From positions 336,031 through 400,030 of the forward strand of contig JXTB01000323.1 of NCBI GenBank assembly GCA_002914805.1: 64,000 bases of DNA. The letters run 5' to 3'. Below, piece by piece: positions 61,367 through 64,000 of this stretch. The DNA is from Parasponia andersonii. Lineage: Eukaryota; Streptophyta; Magnoliopsida; Rosales; Cannabaceae. The notes beneath the pieces were generated by a model. It was given only the letters and a program-made list of their open reading frames with translations, did no database searches and had not been told where the DNA came from. Numbering within the stretch: the stretch's first letter is position 1; the number at the start of each line of letters is the position of its first letter. Made by a program: the position numbers and the translations under genes.

Positions 61367-63621
61367 ATGGCTTTCCTCAACGTCTCCTTATTCTCTTCCA
61401 AACTCCCCCTCTCTCATCCTCGTCCACATTTCTCCTCCCTCCCCTGCTATCCTGCGCCACACGTTGCTACACTACGCACCCCTCCTCCTCCTCCTGCTAC
61501 TCCAAGTCTGGCTTCGTCTGTGGTTGAATCGGTCTCTAAGGCAAGCTTGCTCGCTCTGCTCTCTGCTTCTCTCTTACTGGTCGACCCTGCTCTCGCCTTC
61601 AAGGTAAAAATACTTTCTTTTCCTGTTTGGTCGCCTAGAAACTCAGGGAAAATGGAAAGAAAAAAGATGCGTAACTTCGGGGGGGGGGGGGGTGTGTGTG
61701 TGTGTGTTTTTTTCTTTTTTTTTTGGGTCGTTAATCGAAATTTTCTTTTGGGGGGCAAATGTGGAATTTGGACTTGGAAAAAGGGTGGAGGTCCGTACGG
61801 TTCTGAGGTGACTAGGGGTCAGGATCTCAGTGGCAAGGACTTTAGTGGCAAGTCTTTGATCAAGCAAGACTTCAAAACGGTCTCTCTCAAAATCCATTTC
61901 GATTCGATTCAATTGAATTTCCTTCCTAGTTCATGATGTGTGTACATAGGGGTTAATGATTGTGTTTGCTCTTGTTAATGTAGCTGACGTGGTGTTAATT
62001 ATGATACAGTCCATTTTGCGGCAAGCTAAGTTCAAAGGCGCCACTTTGCTTGGTGCCAGCTTCTTTGACGCTGATCTAACTGGTGATTGTTTTGTATTCT
62101 TTTCTTACAAATGACTGATTTACATTATTCTACTATATTACGTTGAAGAAGGGTCTAGTTTCCTCGATTTCTCTATTTGAATTACGTGTCAAATCTACGC
62201 ACTAATGCTATAATTCATCATAAAGCACAAAAACAATCCCCCAGTGCACTGCCATTTTTTGTGCCAACTTTGTCACTTGCTATACTTGGTGCCTGCATAT
62301 GCCAAATTTTCGCATTTGGTTAGTTTTGACTCCATTATAACCAAATTTTATGCAGAATTTTAAAATATTGAAATTCACATTTTTCAATGTTTAATCAACC
62401 ATTTAGAAGACCTATACATTTGTTTTGTCTGGAGTAATGAAACGTTGGTGGCTGGCAGTGGTTTACAGTGGACTGTTTCATTGCTGAATAATGAAAAGAT
62501 AAAAAACAACGCTTAAAATAACAATTTACATTGAGGTGAAATAATGTGCCAAATTTTGGTAGTTTGCTTTATTTTGTGACTAATATAGCATTGACATTGG
62601 CATATGCATTGGAGTAAGTCTAAGATACTAACCACGAAATTGGATTCTTTAGGGGCTGATCTTTCAGATGCTGATCTAAGAGGGGCAGACTTTTCCTTGG
62701 CAAACGTAACTAAGGTACTTTTTTTTTCCAGTTAAAATCTTAAACCGTCTACTTTCTAGGATAAATTTCTTTTACTGGATTCCTTGTTCTTCTGTTTGAG
62801 CTAATGTAACATGTGATTGCAATAGCAAGTTATAAAATTCAGTCTGACAAATAGTTTGACAATGATAGAAATCATACAAGGTTTATGGTCAGCTAGTTTG
62901 TAGTCTGCTGCTGATCATGCTTCCCCTAGTACTGTAATTTCAAATTTTCAATATAGTGATTCCATGGTCCATGGTATTGCTCAAGTGGTAAGTGAAAAGG
63001 ATTTTTCTTTTTGGGTTTTGGTCCTTTTGGTAGGTTCTTGGCTTCGATATTGCCAAGCAGAGAGTTCAAACCAAAACATGAAATGCTTCATATATGTGTG
63101 TATAAATGCCCTTATTCATACATGTGCCTATCTCTGCAGGCAAATTTAAGCAACGCCAACTTGGAAGGTGCACTTGCTACAGGCAATACATCTTTCAGAG
63201 GGTCCAACATAACAGGTGCCGGTATGTAAAACAGTGCTCAATTATGATTCTTACTTGCTCTAAGCCTTAGCATTCCTTGGAGAAGGTGAAGAAATATTAT
63301 TTTTTTTGTTTGCACAACCAAGTTTATACTCTGTGTTTATCAGTATGAATTGTGGCAAATCCTGTCATATGCTTGGCTAGTTATTTTGCTTGATATTCTT
63401 GTTTGTGCTCAGACTTCACTGATGTGCCTTTGAGAGACGATCAACGGGAATACCTTTGTAAAATTGCCGATGGGTAAGATAGTTTTTTTTATACAATTCT
63501 TTTCTGCAATGTCTTTATTTATTTATTTATTTATTTTTTTTACTGATCAATCCACCCTTTTCCTACCAGTGTAAATTCAACAACTGGAAACGCAACACGC
63601 GACACATTGCTCTGTAATTAG
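61367..63621 (+). CDS. Thylakoid lumenal 17.4 kDa pentapeptide-repeat protein (TL17)
   Basis: A chloroplast protein of the thylakoid lumen whose biochemical role is unclear. Seven exons: 61367-61603, 61784-61879, 62010-62082, 62653-62714, 63140-63221, 63413-63473 and 63570-63621. All junctions are GT-AG and in frame, giving 663 nt, or 220 aa. Residues 1-79 form a bipartite import signal: a Ser/Pro-rich transit part, then a hydrophobic stretch LLALLSASLLLVDP ending in ALAF, a thylakoid processing-site motif. No twin arginine precedes the hydrophobic part, which suggests Sec-type rather than Tat export. The mature part has A(D/N)LXX pentapeptide repeats (KGATLLGASFFDADLTGADL and onward) forming a right-handed beta-helix. 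Two Cys in the C-terminal tail (YLCK and LLCN) may pair. The acceptor before exon 2 (ggaaaaag) has a poor pyrimidine tract and was chosen for frame and family match. Confidence 0.94.
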
Positions 63622-64000
63622 TATTTCATCGGTCAGAAGTTATAATAAAAGGGAATCATCTGTAACAGCTGCAGTTTTACATGAGATAAGCTTGGTTCTT
63701 AATTTGTTATAGTTTTTGTTGATACAGACTAAAATATCACTGCCATCTATTTGTAATTATTCGTTGTTCTTAATTGGTATGTGAACTTCTTTCTTCTTAG
63801 TTTGAACATTGCTGCAAATCAGTGATTTGCATTGTGTTGTATATGAGAGATATTTAACAATCATGCATCATAGGTGGTTGAGTTTAGATTTGGTGACATC
63901 TTTAAAGGTTTGTCTCATGTCGAAAAAAGGCTAGTCAAAGAAATTCCTCTAAACAAAATTGTTACTATCGTAAAAACAATTTTTGAATTAGTGCATTCTT
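63622..64000. other. 3' flank of the TL17 gene
   Basis: Presumed 3'UTR and downstream DNA, running off the window. No further coding sequence is seen. Confidence 0.5.

Overview
The window is nuclear DNA of a dicotyledonous flowering plant, from a draft assembly with one 452-base gap and three isolated N bases. Three things point to a plant: nucleus-encoded chloroplast proteins with transit peptides, plant-only gene families (LBD, plant AHL, GNOM-type ARF-GEF), and long AT-rich intergenic DNA full of plant-type transposon remnants. The species cannot be named from this sequence.

Five intact protein genes are supported, with exon structures read from splice sites and reading-frame continuity. 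(1) Rubisco activase, minus strand, 9474-12274, seven coding exons, 479 aa long (alpha) form; an in-frame stop just past the last donor allows a 442 aa short (beta) form. (2) A class I LOB-domain (LBD) transcription factor, plus strand, 22550-23518, two exons, 241 aa. (3) An AT-hook nuclear-localized (AHL) protein, minus strand, 42151-43182, one coding exon, 343 aa. (4) A GNOM-like ARF-GEF, minus strand, 52923-58003, two coding exons, 1466 aa, with upstream 5'UTR exons to about 59.4 kb. (5) A thylakoid-lumen pentapeptide-repeat protein (TL17 type), plus strand, 61367-63621, seven exons, 220 aa. Rubisco activase and TL17 act in the chloroplast, LBD and AHL in the nucleus, GNOM in vesicle trafficking. 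They do not form a pathway or cluster.

The rest is mostly repeats and gene debris. 1-9.2 kb: a foldback element, then a degenerate Ty1-copia retrotransposon (3876-9098) with LTRs, a 5-bp target duplication, a decayed primer-binding site and disabled gag-pol, apparently inserted into an older hAT-like element. 12.5-22.4 kb: inverted-repeat elements, a small MITE family, a hAT remnant with a transposase C-terminus, a 243-bp tandem duplication and a Tourist-like MITE with TTA target duplication. 25.2-27.3 kb: a shattered phosphoribosylformylglycinamidine synthase pseudogene that has lost its glutaminase nucleophile. 28-34 kb: a duplicated non-coding block about 4.5 kb apart, one copy holding a foldback element with tandem-repeat arms, and between the copies a field of small TTGACC/GGTCAA palindromes. 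35.6-38 kb: a probable 2.34-kb solo LTR with a 29-bp minisatellite. 44-51 kb: AT-rich DNA with MITE and hAT-like copies and an AT-rich tandem repeat shared with 38 kb.

No new multi-gene system is visible. The least explained items are the palindrome field at 30.1-31.4 kb, the duplicated block with different inserts, and possible spliced exons downstream of the AHL stop codon.
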